From contig ML210423.1 of NCBI GenBank assembly GCA_004369085.1, forward strand, positions 1 through 31,172: a DNA stretch of 31,172 nucleotides, given 5' to 3'. Under the pieces are notes generated by a model. It saw only the letters and a list, made by a program, of their open reading frames with translations, was not told the origin of the DNA and did no database searches. Shown piece by piece: positions 20,183 to 30,694 of this stretch. The DNA is from Coprinopsis marcescibilis. Taxonomy: Eukaryota > Basidiomycota > Agaricomycetes > Agaricales > Psathyrellaceae. A program made the translations under genes and the position numbers. Each line of letters starts with the position of its first letter. Position 1 is the stretch's first letter.

Positions 20183-21532
20183 CTAGTCGTCGTCATCGCT
20201 CCCATAGCCACCAAGACCCAAGCCAGCCGGCTTGGCCACTGGAGGACGTGTCACCGCTTGTTGAGGAGCAACTCCACCATTCCTTTTCCGAATCTCTGCA
20301 AAGTACTTCAAACTCTCCAGGGTATCTGCCGACAACAGGCCATTCGATTGCGGGGGTGGTGGCGCATCGATGGCCCTGGACGGCGGAGGAGAATCGCCTC
20401 GTTCCTGCACTCGCCTACGTTTGGGTTCAGGTGCCTCAGGCTCATCCTCTTCGTCCTGCTGCTCGTTGAATTGCCGGTAATCCACCACATACTCTTTGTC
20501 GTCGTTTTGCAAGACGATGCCCTCCTCTAGAGCCCGCACCGCGCGCATAGCATCCACAATTCTTGGATCCATTCGCGACATAATAGCCTCCTTCCCAATC
20601 TCCTCCAGCCTCCGTTTTTCCGCGAGCTTCTGGGTAGGGTTAGGGTCCTCAGTTGCCCAGCGCACGTTGAGAATCTCGTCATTATCGAGCGACTGACACG
20701 CCATCGCTTCTTTTGCGAATTGCGCGTGGCATTCGTGCTCGTATGTGACGAATGCTACACTGCGGTATTGCAGGACACGGACTATCCAAAAGGCATATCA
20801 GTACTTCAATCCGAGCTGCAAATGATTAAGAAACGCACTCCTCTCTATCGTCCCCCACTCTTTGAAATGCCTCTTGACAATCACCTCCGTCTCAGGTCCT
20901 GGACCCGTCTCCTTAATCCTGCCCACGTACAGCGTCCGATTCTGCCTGTTGAAACTACCCACACCTCCCATATCATCGCGGTAATCGGCAAACTTCTCTC
21001 GTGCAAAGCAATCCTTGGAGCTGTCGGGGAGTGTGTCGTTGGGATCGGGAAGGGTGTGTCGGTATTCGCATTCCCAACCGTAGGGACAGCACCCCCGAGA
21101 AAAGAAGAGGCAGGTGTACTTGTTTCCTGTCGTATTAGCTCGTGTGAGACCAGAGTCCTTCTTAACGTTACACCGTGTTTGAGATTTGGTTTTGCTAGAA
21201 TTAGTATATGAGCATTCAAAAAAGTCGCCAGTCAATTGAATGAAACGCACTTGGAATAACTATCCTCTCGGTCTCCTCCAGCCCACTTGTTATACCAAAT
21301 GTCTATTCACGGACAGTTAGTTCTCCAGTGCCGGCTTTACACAGTAGGTCTTGAGCTTACTGTATTCCTTGCCAGTCTGAACAGCCTCAGTTTTCACTAC
21401 ATCTCCAGCATTGACCTGCTTGCGCGCCGGCTTCAACTTTTTGGATTTGGCCTTTTTCTGCTCCGTTCCTGGTGTTCGTGTAGCCACTTGTCCATCGACA
21501 AATTCAAACTCTGGTTCTTCTACGTTGCTCAT
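20183..21532 (-). CDS. CWC2: Pre-mRNA-splicing factor Cwc2 (RBM22-related, CCCH finger plus RRM)
   Basis: Four exons (21532-21361, 21302-21251, 21194-20839, 20781-20183; introns 58, 56 and 57 nt) encode 392 residues. The order of parts is that of Cwc2: the Torus segment with NIWYNKWAGGDRED and RCNVKKDSG, a CCCH finger (C103-x7-C-x5-C-x3-H121), then an RRM (TLYVGRI near 162-168; YRSVAFVTYE; ILNVRWATEDPNP). The tail is charged, with KRRR followed by Pro-rich and DDDD segments. Cwc2 is part of the NineTeen-related complex, contacts U6 snRNA and helps shape the spliceosome's catalytic centre in the nucleus. All these elements are present, so function is probably conserved. The start at 21532 gives MSNVEEPEFEF; a frame continuing upstream lacks family resemblance. 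Confidence 0.93.
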
Positions 21533-21982
21533 CGTATATCGGTGCCCAGAAGCCGGTATGGGTGTTCGTGAGGATAGTATGGTTGAAGTGAAGCCAGTCG
21601 CGGTGTTGGGCCCGCTGGGACTACATTGATTGATGACTAATGTCATTGCACATGCCGACGGCATTTGGGTCACGCGGACCGCGGACGGTCCATGGCTTTA
21701 GGACGATAAGACAGGGGACGGTCGACAGCATAGGTTGTCGCAATGAGGCCGCAGCATGTACTCCACTCCATATTCCAGTCAAAAAATGTTTAACTCAAGT
21801 CAACAGCACTAACAGCATTAACAAATTAACACAAGGGGTATAATAACAGCTCCAACAGCGTTTTCTTTTGAATAACGGTCACGGTGCACCGTTGTAAAGC
21901 TCGAGACTTGGCTCGGCAATGATTTATTAGCCCTGAGTATATCGCCGACCAGTACGTCGACAGAGACAAGGTATGGATCATG
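21533..21982. other. Spacer upstream of CWC2 and downstream of the F-box gene
   Basis: The 450-bp interval should hold the CWC2 promoter and the F-box gene's 3' end, both transcribed leftward. I see no coding sequence and no clear TATA element. A T-rich/A-rich patch at about 21778-21845 is the only compositional feature. Confidence 0.4.
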
Positions 21983-23289
21983 CTAGCATTGCACAAAACT
22001 CAAATCAAGCACACCACGCCCATCCAAATCCTTGAACGCCATTCTCGTCCTCTGCATCGCCCTCCTCAATCCATCCTCAAGACCCGGGGTAGCATTTTCA
22101 TTCGAGCCTTTCTGACAGCGGATCTTCATGGCGACACGTCGCAAACCGAAAAAGTGCAGCTCCATCAAGACCCGTTGCAACTGTTGCCAATCCAGCTGCT
22201 CAAGATCCGTGGCAAGGTCCCCACGCGACTTTCCCGTCGCGAACACAAAGTCCAACTCGATGAGTTGCAGGAAGGGTGATTCGAGCCTGGACAGGAGACG
22301 AGGGAGTGTGCTTTTGAGGATGCCCGATTTCGGCGAGAGTTGCAGACCTTCGATTATGAGATGTCGAAGGTGGACCAGACGGGAAAACTTGAGAGCAGAC
22401 AAGTCCTCTGAATAGGAAGATCAATCAGATTTACTTTTGGACCTTGACAGGCTGGAGCCGTACCTTTTTCAATAGCCTCCAAAGGAAGGTTGTCTAGCCC
22501 CAAAGTGAGCCGATGGAGATATGACCCCGCTTTACGAATAGTGTGGCGAACGTGGGGTAGATGGTCCACTTTGATTCCCCGTATGCTCAGCCTCTCCACA
22601 TGAGGCTCAGCATTACCCGCATTTGCCGCACATGCTGAGATGCAACTCAGCACCACAGGGATGGCGTCATCCGAGGGCCCAACTTCAACACACTTCAAGC
22701 TCGCCGGAAGCCTCAGCGTAACAGCAGATGCAACGGCATGCTCCCGATACTTCATGAAATTCACGTCCGTTTTGAGATACTTGATGAGAGGGAAAGAGTG
22801 CAGGATCCGGACGACCTCGCGTAGGTCGTGAAACACGACGTTGTCAAACTCGAGTCGATTAAGGTGTTGGAACTTGGCGAGTCGTTCACGAGCGTGATTT
22901 TGCTCAGTAGGCGAGAACGCTGTCCAATCCACGTTGCGAATTGACATAGACTTGACGCCAGATGTTATGCAAGGTAGTTGGAGGAGGGAGAGAGTATCGC
23001 AGAACTGTATATTCTCTGTGCTTTGTTTCCGGACGCGAGAGTCGTCGAGTTCGATACGATGTACGTGGAATGGAATGGTGGACGTTTTGGAATTGGCGAG
23101 ATGGACGAAATCGCGGACCCGCCATGGCCAAAGTTGGACAGTAGAAAAAATGTAATGGCGACTTCGCTTCAGCCATTCGGAGCACACCATGCCACATACA
23201 CCCAATGCTCGCGAGTCGGACTCTAGGTGATCGATGATGGCGTCGGTGAGCTCCCAAGGAAGTCGGGGTAGTTGTGTTCCTCTCGACAT
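21983..23289 (-). CDS. F-box-like protein with a leucine-rich C-terminal region
   Basis: Two exons (23289-22464 and 22407-21983; 56-nt intron GTACGG to TTCAG) encode 416 residues. The N-terminus fits the F-box pattern of Agaricomycete proteins: LPRLPWELTDAIIDHL, followed by CGMVCSEWLKRSRHYIF (about residues 8-50). F-boxes bind Skp1 and bring substrates to SCF ubiquitin ligases. The rest has irregular leucine-rich segments (LNRLEFDNVVF, VERLSIRGIKVDHLP, LVHLRHLIIEGL), the usual substrate-side architecture. This family is strongly expanded in basidiomycetes, so no single orthologue or substrate can be named. No breaks were found. Confidence 0.8.
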
Positions 23290-25470
23290 CGTGGCGCGTG
23301 GTAGAGTAGTTGGTCGATTGTTGTCAAAGGTGGGGATTCAATTTTCTGGGGGTGGCGTGGCGCCTTAAATACAAAATTTGTTGTGACGCCGAACGAAGAA
23401 CCGTCCGGACGGGACTTGCGCGCATTTTTGATGATGGAAAGTTGGCATGCTGGACGGACCTCGACTGGGTTAATGGTGACGAAGCTGTGGAAAAACCAGC
23501 TCATCCCGAATTCTCCGTCACTTCGGTCATGACTGCGGATCGATTTCGCAATCCTTTCATTATCCTCCAGAAGGCCCCAAATGACTTGGCAGGGGAATAG
23601 AACGAAAAGTAACTGGAACGTGCCATCTGCTGCTGCGGGCACGTCAGAATTAACATGTACGTTAATTAGGCGGCGTTACTGATTCTTGTCGCATGTTTTA
23701 GATTGAACTGTTCTATAAATTGTCACTCAGACTCGCATCCAGATATAAGTACACATCAGCACGCACCTGTTGTTTCAAGTTGGTTTTTAAGAACGTTGAA
23801 CGTCGTCGTCAGCGCCGACATCATGTCGCCAACGCTGACAAATGCGTTGGAAAATGTTGTGGTACATACATAGTAGCCGGTGCAGGAACAGGTAGTAGTA
23901 GAGGCTAGGTCAAGGCTCTGACTCTCTCGACTTTGAAGACATGAACGTTCTGCAGGTACCACATCCGTCAGTGGCAACGTTGCATCCGTTTCTTGACCAA
24001 CGTGCGGAAGCTGTCAACGCTAAAGCTACTATCATGAAAAGCTACCACTTCCTTGGTCCGTCCAGCGCCGCCCTAAATCACTTATGGAGTGCTGTGACTG
24101 GAGGGGTACATGCTCAAAACTGGTTCTCGAAGCTCAACTTCCCCAAACGAAGACTCGCGCAATCACGTTGGCATCTTCTTCCGACCTTCCAAACCTCTTC
24201 TTGGACTTGGACCTTGATCATGAGTCTCAAGATGTCTGATATTGGCCAGCCAACAATGGGTTTAGGGAAATAGAGATGCATCTGTAGTGAGAAACGCACC
24301 TAGTGGTAGAAAATCTTTGGGGGCAATTGACAAGTGGTAAGTCGTGCGACTCGCGGATGACGCGACCTCTGGACTCTCAGGCTAACCCTACTACTACCAC
24401 CATAGCGAAAAAATGGCCTCATTCAACGAAGCTGGTCCGGTCCCTCTTCATATCAATCTTTACGCTTCTTTAACCACTTTAACCCATTCATATCAGGGCC
24501 AAGGTTGGTAAAGACTTGGTCAAGACTACCAAGCATCCCAAAGAAGCTCCGGTTCCTGTCATTGTACGGATGAGTCTGCAAGGCGGGCTAAACGAGAATG
24601 CATCCAAGATTTTTGCGATATCCCGACAAAAAAATCCGACGGTGTTCGGTGAAAGCGTTGAGCTCATCTAAGAGAGTGAACTGGTGATGCAATCAAGCTC
24701 CAGGTTTCGTCCTTTCTAACATCCTATCATGGGTTGCGTGATCAAGCTTGGTGAGTCCCATCTCTTTCTCGTTATGCTTTACAATACAAGACCGATGTCG
24801 ACAATTACAGCATTTATTGCACAATCAAGTGCTCTGCGACCACCGGACCCTCAACCACTTGAGCTCAAGCCCGCCACCAGACCCTAGAAGTCCCCTGCAG
24901 AGGGCATGCATACCTCAGTGCCCAAGGCTTGGAGACCTACCTACACAACCTGGGAGCCTGCGCCTGATTCTAGGCAAACCCACCTTGATCATCAGAAATA
25001 CGCGGTGCCAATCCTTGTCTTCTGGAACGTTGATCTGCAGTCGGAGATCACGATCCTAGGGTTTCTTATCGGGAAGACAAAATGTATAAAAGGAGCCCAG
25101 AATGGCATCGCCGCGCCTTCGACCTTCTTCAATCCCGAAATCTCTGCTACATGACAGTACGGAGCACCAACAGCCCCATTTCTCCACGTTTTGACAGCCA
25201 CCCTGTGCCATTAGACTCTTGGATAGCTCGGTACCGAACTCTGGCGGGCTTTAAGGTCACCAGTTATCTTTCGTCCCCGAACAGTTGAGCGAAAGAAGGG
25301 CGAAACTCCACTACGATCCCCGAAAGACGACTGCTGATCGACATCTCCCGTCAACTCTAGAACAACGTGAAGCAATAAACGCAACAAACGCGGTCTTAAA
25401 CCGATATAACTTAACCCGGTCTCGGGCCATTGTAAATTCCCTACTCACCTTTACCTCCTCTACCACAACC
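23290..25470. other. Gene-poor interval with scattered protein-like fragments
   Basis: About 2.2 kb separate the F-box gene from the next supportable gene. The side near 23290 should be the F-box promoter. Protein-like but unconnected plus-strand stretches occur at 24112-24230 (including LASSSDLPNLFLDLDLD), 24498-24671 (including VPVIVRMSLQGGLNENASK, ending in TAA) and 24729-25156. A minus-strand frame at 23756-23977 (CSCTGYYVCTTTFSN) is also unexplained. I could not build one gene from these pieces; decayed genes or short exons of an unrecognised gene are both possible. Confidence 0.35.
24729..25156 (+). other. Candidate unrecognised gene or pseudogene with an internal TAG
   Basis: An ATG at 24729 (MGCVIKL) is followed by a donor-like G|GTGAGT and an acceptor TTACAG ending at 24810. 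The frame downstream of that junction stays open to 25156 except for one TAG at 24885-24887. After the TAG it reads plausibly as protein (PTYTTWEPAPDSRQTHLD, YAVPILVFWNVDLQ). Either this is a broken gene or the splice model is wrong. No domain is recognised. Confidence 0.22.
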
Positions 25471-25843
25471 ATGCCTCTGGCTACGCGCTTCAGGTCTGTA
25501 TTTTCAGCATCCTCCAACCGAAACTCGATGGTCATCTCAACGAGTGCTCGGTCTTCGCGATCTACACCTGCGTTGCCCTCCCAATCGAGAGCATCCCTTC
25601 CCCCTTGCCCATCTTATACATCCTTGGTTGATAGCCTCTCGCCAACACTCGTCGAGCAGGACTTTAGCGATTCTGAAGGACAGCCAAGGGGGCGTCGCCA
25701 GCGTACAATTCTGACGAGATTCAAGGAGTTTTGGATCGTCCCTGTGATCCCTGGGGTGAGCACCGATCATCGTGCTTTATGGCACGGATTGAACACTAAC
25801 AGGTTATCCTTAGTACAACTTCTCCATGACGCCCTTATTCTAG
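25471..25843 (+). CDS. Small hypothetical protein, Ser/Arg-rich, 104 residues
   Basis: Two exons (25471-25755 and 25814-25843) are joined across a 58-nt GT-AG intron (GTGAGC to CTTAG). Splicing gives a short C-terminus, FWIVPVIPGYNFSMTPLF, ending in TAG; without splicing the frame would run on with unrelated residues. The N-terminal two thirds are rich in Ser, Arg and Pro; an acidic patch (EQDFSDSEGQ) precedes a basic cluster (RGRRQR). The frame is also open upstream to about 25285, but the ATG at 25471 has a better context (ACAACCATG). I do not recognise the family; being a small protein with one intron and a short second exon, it could still be spurious. Confidence 0.45.
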
Positions 25844-26060
25844 AGTTTTGTTTCGTGATCCTGGTGAGCACTCTTCAGCTTGCTTTAAAGTAAATATTGT
25901 GATGCTAAGTAGCTGGTTCGGGCAGGTGGGGGGAACATCCCCGAACTGAGGCTCGGTGCATTCCATTCGGCCGTCATCGTGACGAATGACGTCATAGCCC
26001 CTTTCCTACCACGCTCGGGATCGTGTCCGGCAAGTTCGATTCAATACTTCAGCACTCCAA

Positions 26061-26088
26061 TTCAACCTTCAACCTTCAACCTTCAACC
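26061..26088 (+). repeat. Four tandem copies of a 7-bp unit (TTCAACC)
   Basis: TTCAACC is repeated four times without change, 28 bp before the ATG at 26116. It lies where the promoter or 5' leader of that gene should be. Its length may vary between strains through slippage. Confidence 0.85.
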
Positions 26089-26115
26089 TTCACATCCATC
26101 TCCACATAATTAACT

Positions 26116-26541
26116 ATGTCGCTCTCTTCTCAAATCGCTCGACTCTCGTCAGCCATCACATGTCGATCCCGCTTCACTACCACTCAACCACCTCACCTTC
26201 AAACCCTCGTTCGAGTGTACACCACCAAGGAGAACATAAAGAAAGGCGGGGCCTACTCACCTGCGAGCGACCTATCGCAAGGGCATATCGAATCAGAAGA
26301 TCACAAGCAGAGTGGGAATGTGCAAGCCCAGTATTCTCAATCGGGCCACGAAGCCAAGGATCGGTCAGAGTCGACGTTGGATGCAGCATCCAAACGCGCC
26401 AAAGTGAAACCTTCTTCGAGCGGGAAGGGTAATCCAGAGGGTATCGGGATGGTGGATCAAGTGGGAAGTCAGAGTGGGCAAGCTGAGCATTTTGATGAAG
26501 CCGAGGCTACTCGACAGCGGGGGAAGGAGAAGTCGAAGTAG
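26116..26541 (+). CDS. Conserved fungal hypothetical protein with a probable mitochondrial presequence
   Basis: A single uninterrupted frame encodes 141 residues. The first 35 are rich in Ser, Arg, Thr and Leu and lack acidic residues (MSLSSQIARLSSAITCRSRF), then VRVYTTKEN; this fits a cleaved matrix-targeting signal. The rest is hydrophilic and probably disordered, with KKGGAYSPASDLSQGHIESE, repeated Ser-Gly-Gln turns, Lys-rich patches and a basic end. From memory, similar short Ser/Gly/Gln-rich proteins with an AYSPASDLS-like segment occur in many fungi without a known role; this was not checked. It follows the gene at 25471 on the same strand. Confidence 0.65.
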   Translation: MSLSSQIARLSSAITCRSRFTTTQPPHLQTLVRVYTTKENIKKGGAYSPASDLSQGHIESEDHKQSGNVQAQYSQSGHEAKDRSESTLDAASKRAKVKPSSSGKGNPEGIGMVDQVGSQSGQAEHFDEAEATRQRGKEKSK

Positions 26542-27369
26542 GAATGTATTTGGGCGAAGTACTAGGAGGGACATATGAAAGTTTAATCCGTGTTCAGTGC
26601 TCTGCGATTTGTTTCGGAGAAGGAAGAGATTCAAGGTTTGGGGTGCTCTCATGTTTGTTGTTTCGTGTACATCGGAGTTCTGGAAGTAAAGTATGTTTGA
26701 CGGTCGATATCATAGCACCCTGAAACACCAATTGGCCTTGTGAGAACTCCGTGAATGCAGAACTACTGTTTGCCGTGAGCTTGACTGCTGACAATACAAT
26801 AAGCTAAAGCTTAAGTTTTATGGACCTGATAGATGATCGATGAGTATCGAGTCCTGGATCCTTCCTTACCTAAGTCCCGATGTTTTACCATTAACGTCAG
26901 AATCTACTCTGGAGGCTGGGACTACTTGGTGCTTCCTTTCGCATTTGAGCTTGATAGGGCTGGCCAGTCTACAGCTGAGACTGAAGGGGACAACTAGCCC
27001 TGTGCTATGTATTTGGTGTAAAACCATCAACAACTACCTTTAGGCAAGTCCTATTCTATCGGCGAGACTGTACTCACGGAAGCTAGATGAAAATAACTAT
27101 GCCCGCGTTTCTTCTACCTTTGAGATCTTCTTCTAAACTTTAATCAAGTCAATGACGGTGTACATTACCGTGGCTCTATATCAGTGACTCCGATGGACAT
27201 GCTGTATACCCAGATTCCCGAGTCAAAAGTGCGTTTTCACATCCAGTTTACCAATCAACCACCCATCGTTCCACCCACTTTTGAGACTGCTGTTTGACCT
27301 GTTCGTGTCAGTGTCTTCACTTTCATCGCCGCTCCAGTACCACCTACACAGGATTCTGAGAAAGAACAC
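26542..27369. other. Spacer before the DUF7918-type gene
   Basis: I see no coding region in about 830 bp. The part next to 26541 is probably the 3' end of the preceding gene. The part before 27370 includes pyrimidine-rich stretches that suit a promoter or leader. Short frames at 26840-27043 (plus) and 26594-26794 (minus) resemble nothing. Confidence 0.4.
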
Positions 27370-28714
27370 ATGCCGCAGCTGCTGGGGTTTCATATCTCTG
27401 TGGAGATGGGGGGAAAGGTGTTGCCCGAGTACGACATCAACGTCGATCACATCGAAAATGAGACGCCAGTCATTAGTTGTTGGATACCCTCTTCAGTGGG
27501 AAAGGTTTGTCGATTGTCTTTGGCCCCCATTTTTTCTCATTAACAGGCGCTAACCCCAGCTTTTTTACAGACGTTTAGAATCCTTGTCGCAGTACCACCA
27601 CCGCCTCGTACAGTGCATCATTCTTTCAACCTATCCCTCGATGGGAGTCTACCATCGGTCAAAGGCTGTTTCATTAAAAAAAATTCCCAAGCTCCCTTCC
27701 TCACCTTGGCAGAAGAAGTTGTGTCCCCCACGCAGTCGCGGGACTTCCAGTTCTCTCCAATTCAAACAACAGGTGTGTGGCGTTTGACTTGTCTATTTTT
27801 GCGACGAGCGTTACTCACGATGAATGAGGCGTAGATGATGGTGAACCTATTGATACGTATAATGAGAAAGTGGGAGAAATTGGGGTCCATGTGTCAAGCG
27901 TTCTACACTATGTAAAGAGTAGTAACATCGTTTGCACCAACTCGGTAACTGGGGGACAGATCCTTGAACGATCGAAGAAAGTGCTGAAACATTGTGTCGA
28001 GTGAGCAATATTGTTTCAGATACATACCACAGGAGGCTGACTACTATCGCACGTTTTTAGCTATGGGGAGGCTAGAGAGGTTAAGACGCAGATAACCTCA
28101 TGGAGACCTGTCGGAAAGGAACTGCTTGCAACGTTCCTTTTCAGATATAGGAGCCTCGGTAAGTTCTTGACGTCGCAGAAGCAGAATGTTGTTTGGCTCA
28201 TGTGCATCCCTATCTAAACAGACTATCTCGTTGCGCAGGGCATTGCACCCAAAACAGCTTTTACTGCTACTGCTGCCCGAATACTCGCCAGTAGATCTAA
28301 GGGTGGAAGGCCCAGCTGCATGACGTCTGTGCCTCTACGACTTCCTATGAACAGCCACTTGATTGGCGATTCGGACAGAGTTACGGATGAGCGCCAACAG
28401 CGAATCAAGAAACCAACATTGACAGTCGCAATACCCGAGAAGCGTAAAGCAGAGTCAGAGGCTTCTCTTAGCGAGAATGATTTTGAACAGTCATCGGATG
28501 GTTATTCGACCAGCTCCTACCAAGATTCCAAATCCAATGATCTTGTAGATGTGAGCTCGCCTTTTCTTTTGTGACTGTTCATGCTTCTGGTTTCTGATTG
28601 CTTGAGATGTAGGCCTTGAACAGATACTCCAATGAATCCAATCCCGCCCCGGCGACGAGCAGATCGATGAGAGTCACAGCGAAAAGGGCCAAGGTCGGGA
28701 ACGCGACTATTTGA
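27370..28714 (+). CDS. DUF7918-type protein of unknown function, six exons
   Basis: Exons 27370-27504, 27571-27772, 27835-28000, 28061-28158, 28222-28550 and 28613-28714 encode 343 residues; the introns are 60-66 nt. The layout matches the basidiomycete DUF7918 family: LLGFHISVEMGGKVLPEYDI, then SCWIPSSVGKTFRI, a middle beta-rich part (FQFSPIQTTDDGEPIDTY; VGEIGVHVSSV), and the closing block LLATFLFRYRSLDYLVAQGI. The C-terminal 120 residues are Ser-rich and basic (IPEKRKAESEAS; SMRVTAKRAKVG), possibly nuclear targeting. The family is multi-copy in Agaricomycetes and its role is unknown. The family name rests on my recognition of the motif order, not on a search. Exon 2-5 borders are well supported by frame; the last exon rests on one good GT-AG pair. 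Confidence 0.75.
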
Positions 28715-28944
28715 TTCCCATAAACCAACGGAAGGAGAGTGACTCGGTAACCCCATGTCGACAGAGAGTCCACAATTTGGCCAGATTCCTGCTATTGTCT
28801 TAATCGATATTTCTCATGCGAGCTAAAGAATAGTTATGAGGGTATGCCGGGTCAGATATGTAGTAAATATATACTAGGGTCAGAAGATAAATTAATGTCC
28901 GGATGTCATAGTTCATGGAGAGAAATTCGGAAGTCGGCTCGTCA

Positions 28945-30321
28945 TTACGTCTCGATTTCGCGGTAAAGAGCCAATACGTCTCTCATCCTCGCAATCTGTC
29001 CAGGGGTAAATTCGGTCTTGCAAGGCTCTGGAGCATAGTCCATGAAGTTGTCTGCGAATGCCGGGTATGAGATAAAGAGCCGCCTCGAGCAATAAGTACT
29101 CACTGATTGGATCGATGCCAGGCTGATCCGCACAAGTATCGTAGGCCAGACATACACCTCCAGCAGGATCAAGCGTAAGGTGCGCGGCATATGCTTGCAC
29201 GGGTGTGTCGGAGACATAGTCACCGGGACCTTCACACGTTCCAGGTCCTTCGACGCTCTATTAAGCGCCCGCCATCGATCAGCAAGTTGGACTAAAAGAT
29301 CGGAGGTTGACTCACATTGAACGTGTGTGCTAGGCCAGCCCAGTGACCAACTTCATGTACCAGATTATATCCCAAGAAGTATTGAGGGAGAGGGCCATTT
29401 GGGAAAGATAGCCAGGTGATAATTGCGCCGTCGAGGCCGGCTCTGTTCTCAGCGAGAATAGGGTCCTCAGAGTACCTCCATGGCAGGAGTCGGACATATC
29501 CTAAGAGATTACCCATACCGAGTCTATCATGGAGCATTAGCTCTGAGCTCTATTATCACAAAAAGATGCTCCGCAGTACCCACCCTGTGCTGTACACGTC
29601 CAATACGTCTGGATCACCAGTGCTAAAGGAAGCCTTCATCTCCATCTCCAATTGACTAAAGTGAAGGGGTAAGGTAGGCGAATCACTCAGTTTGGTACGA
29701 GGCCTACATTCCGGCATCAGTTTGGTCGACACCAACGTTGTGGAACCAAAGTGGGTTTATGACACGTTTCGTGGATATGTGTTGCCAACTGATCCCGGCT
29801 GGAGAAAAGGCAGCGTTCATCACCTCCATCTGAGCCTCTATTTGCTGGTCTCTGGAAAGGGAATCGTGTCAATCTTCTCCCACAAACGTATGTGATATAG
29901 ATCTCACGATACATATCCTCCACCAACGGTCTCGTTCGCCATGATGATGTAGAAGTTGACAGGGATCACGACGTTTGGAACCTCATCACCAGCTCTGTGT
30001 GCCTTTCTCTGCTTTCTGAATTGTTTCTCGAAGGTTGCAAGGTTCTCTGCGCTGATCTCAGTTCCACAGGCATCTAGATGGGGGCTAAAGAGAGAGATGA
30101 CTCGTCGGCGCTCGCAGAATTAAAGAGATACAATGGCCAGTGACTTACGGACTATAATCTGTAGATTCGAGGCCAGTGTGGCTATGGGTTTTGGCGGCAA
30201 ACCGACCTCCAGAGCGATCTGACTGCCAGCCGTATGGCCTGAAAGTAAACGCCGGCGAAGCATACGTGCCAGCTATACGGAGACCGAGGGCAAAGTATGC
30301 GGCCAGAGATGTAGCTCGCAT
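28945..30321 (-). CDS. Secreted M43-family (pappalysin-like) zinc metalloprotease
   Basis: Seven exons (30321-30149, 30084-29908, 29851-29708, 29655-29584, 29523-29316, 29257-29104, 29051-28945; introns 52-64 nt) encode 344 residues. Residues 1-22 form a secretion signal (MRATSLAAYFALGLRIAGTY). A short prodomain leads to IPVNFYIIMANETVGGG and the M43 body (PAGISWQHIS; GYVRLLPW). The zinc site is HEVGHWAGLAHTF (His245, Glu246, His249, His255), and the Met-turn is NFMDYAPEPC (Met313). Cysteines in the late segment (SVEGPGTCEGPGDYVSDTP; CLAYDTCAD) are typical of the fungal extracellular group. It should be secreted and cleave proteins outside the cell. No breaks were found. The first two exons have a broken relative at 5834-6236. 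Confidence 0.9.
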
Positions 30322-30694
30322 TGCTCGATGAGAAAGCAGGGCGAAATAGAGAATGTAGGGGATGATGGTGGGGGTGACCTCGCATTTAAAAGGTGTTGGC
30401 AGTGCGGCCGCTGACAGCCGCATAGGACTGTTATGGGATAGTGCACAATGTTGTCCGGTCTGGCTCGGGAAGAATGATCGGAGCCAGAACATAGTCTTCG
30501 ACTCCGCCAGATGGTGCGCCACGTGAAACGCGACTTCACGAACCACCACCATCTGGCGCAGCGAAGCTTGACTCGCATACAGCCAAAATTATTATCGATA
30601 CTACTCTATACGCCGCAATATATATTATACTTGCGTTGTCCAAACACACAATTCCCTCAAGAAGACGTGACACGTCACACTCGACAGAAGCAAT
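30322..30694. promoter_or_regulatory. Divergent region between the metalloprotease and the transposon-associated frame
   Basis: The two start codons (30321 minus, 30695 plus) face apart. The right part contains an AT-rich run (ATATATATTATA, about 30619-30630) that could serve as a TATA region for the plus-strand frame, 65-75 bp before its ATG. A long palindrome (30505-30558) sits in the middle. The promoter role is inferred from position. Confidence 0.4.
30505..30558. repeat. Imperfect 54-bp palindrome (nested hairpin)
   Basis: The outer arms CGCCAGATGGTG (30505-30516) and CACCATCTGGCG (30547-30558) pair perfectly. Inside them CGTGAA (30522-30527) and TTCACG (30535-30540) also pair around a 7-nt centre. 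The inner left arm includes a CACGTG E-box-like hexamer (30520-30525). Confidence 0.85.

Noticed and set aside
19831..20530. 232-codon plus-strand frame across the TMA46 end and CWC2
   Set aside because: It overlaps the last TMA46 exon in another frame and runs antisense through CWC2, both of which are strongly supported.
22128..22415. Plus-strand frames within the F-box gene
   Set aside because: They are antisense to a well-supported two-exon F-box gene and show no domain of their own.
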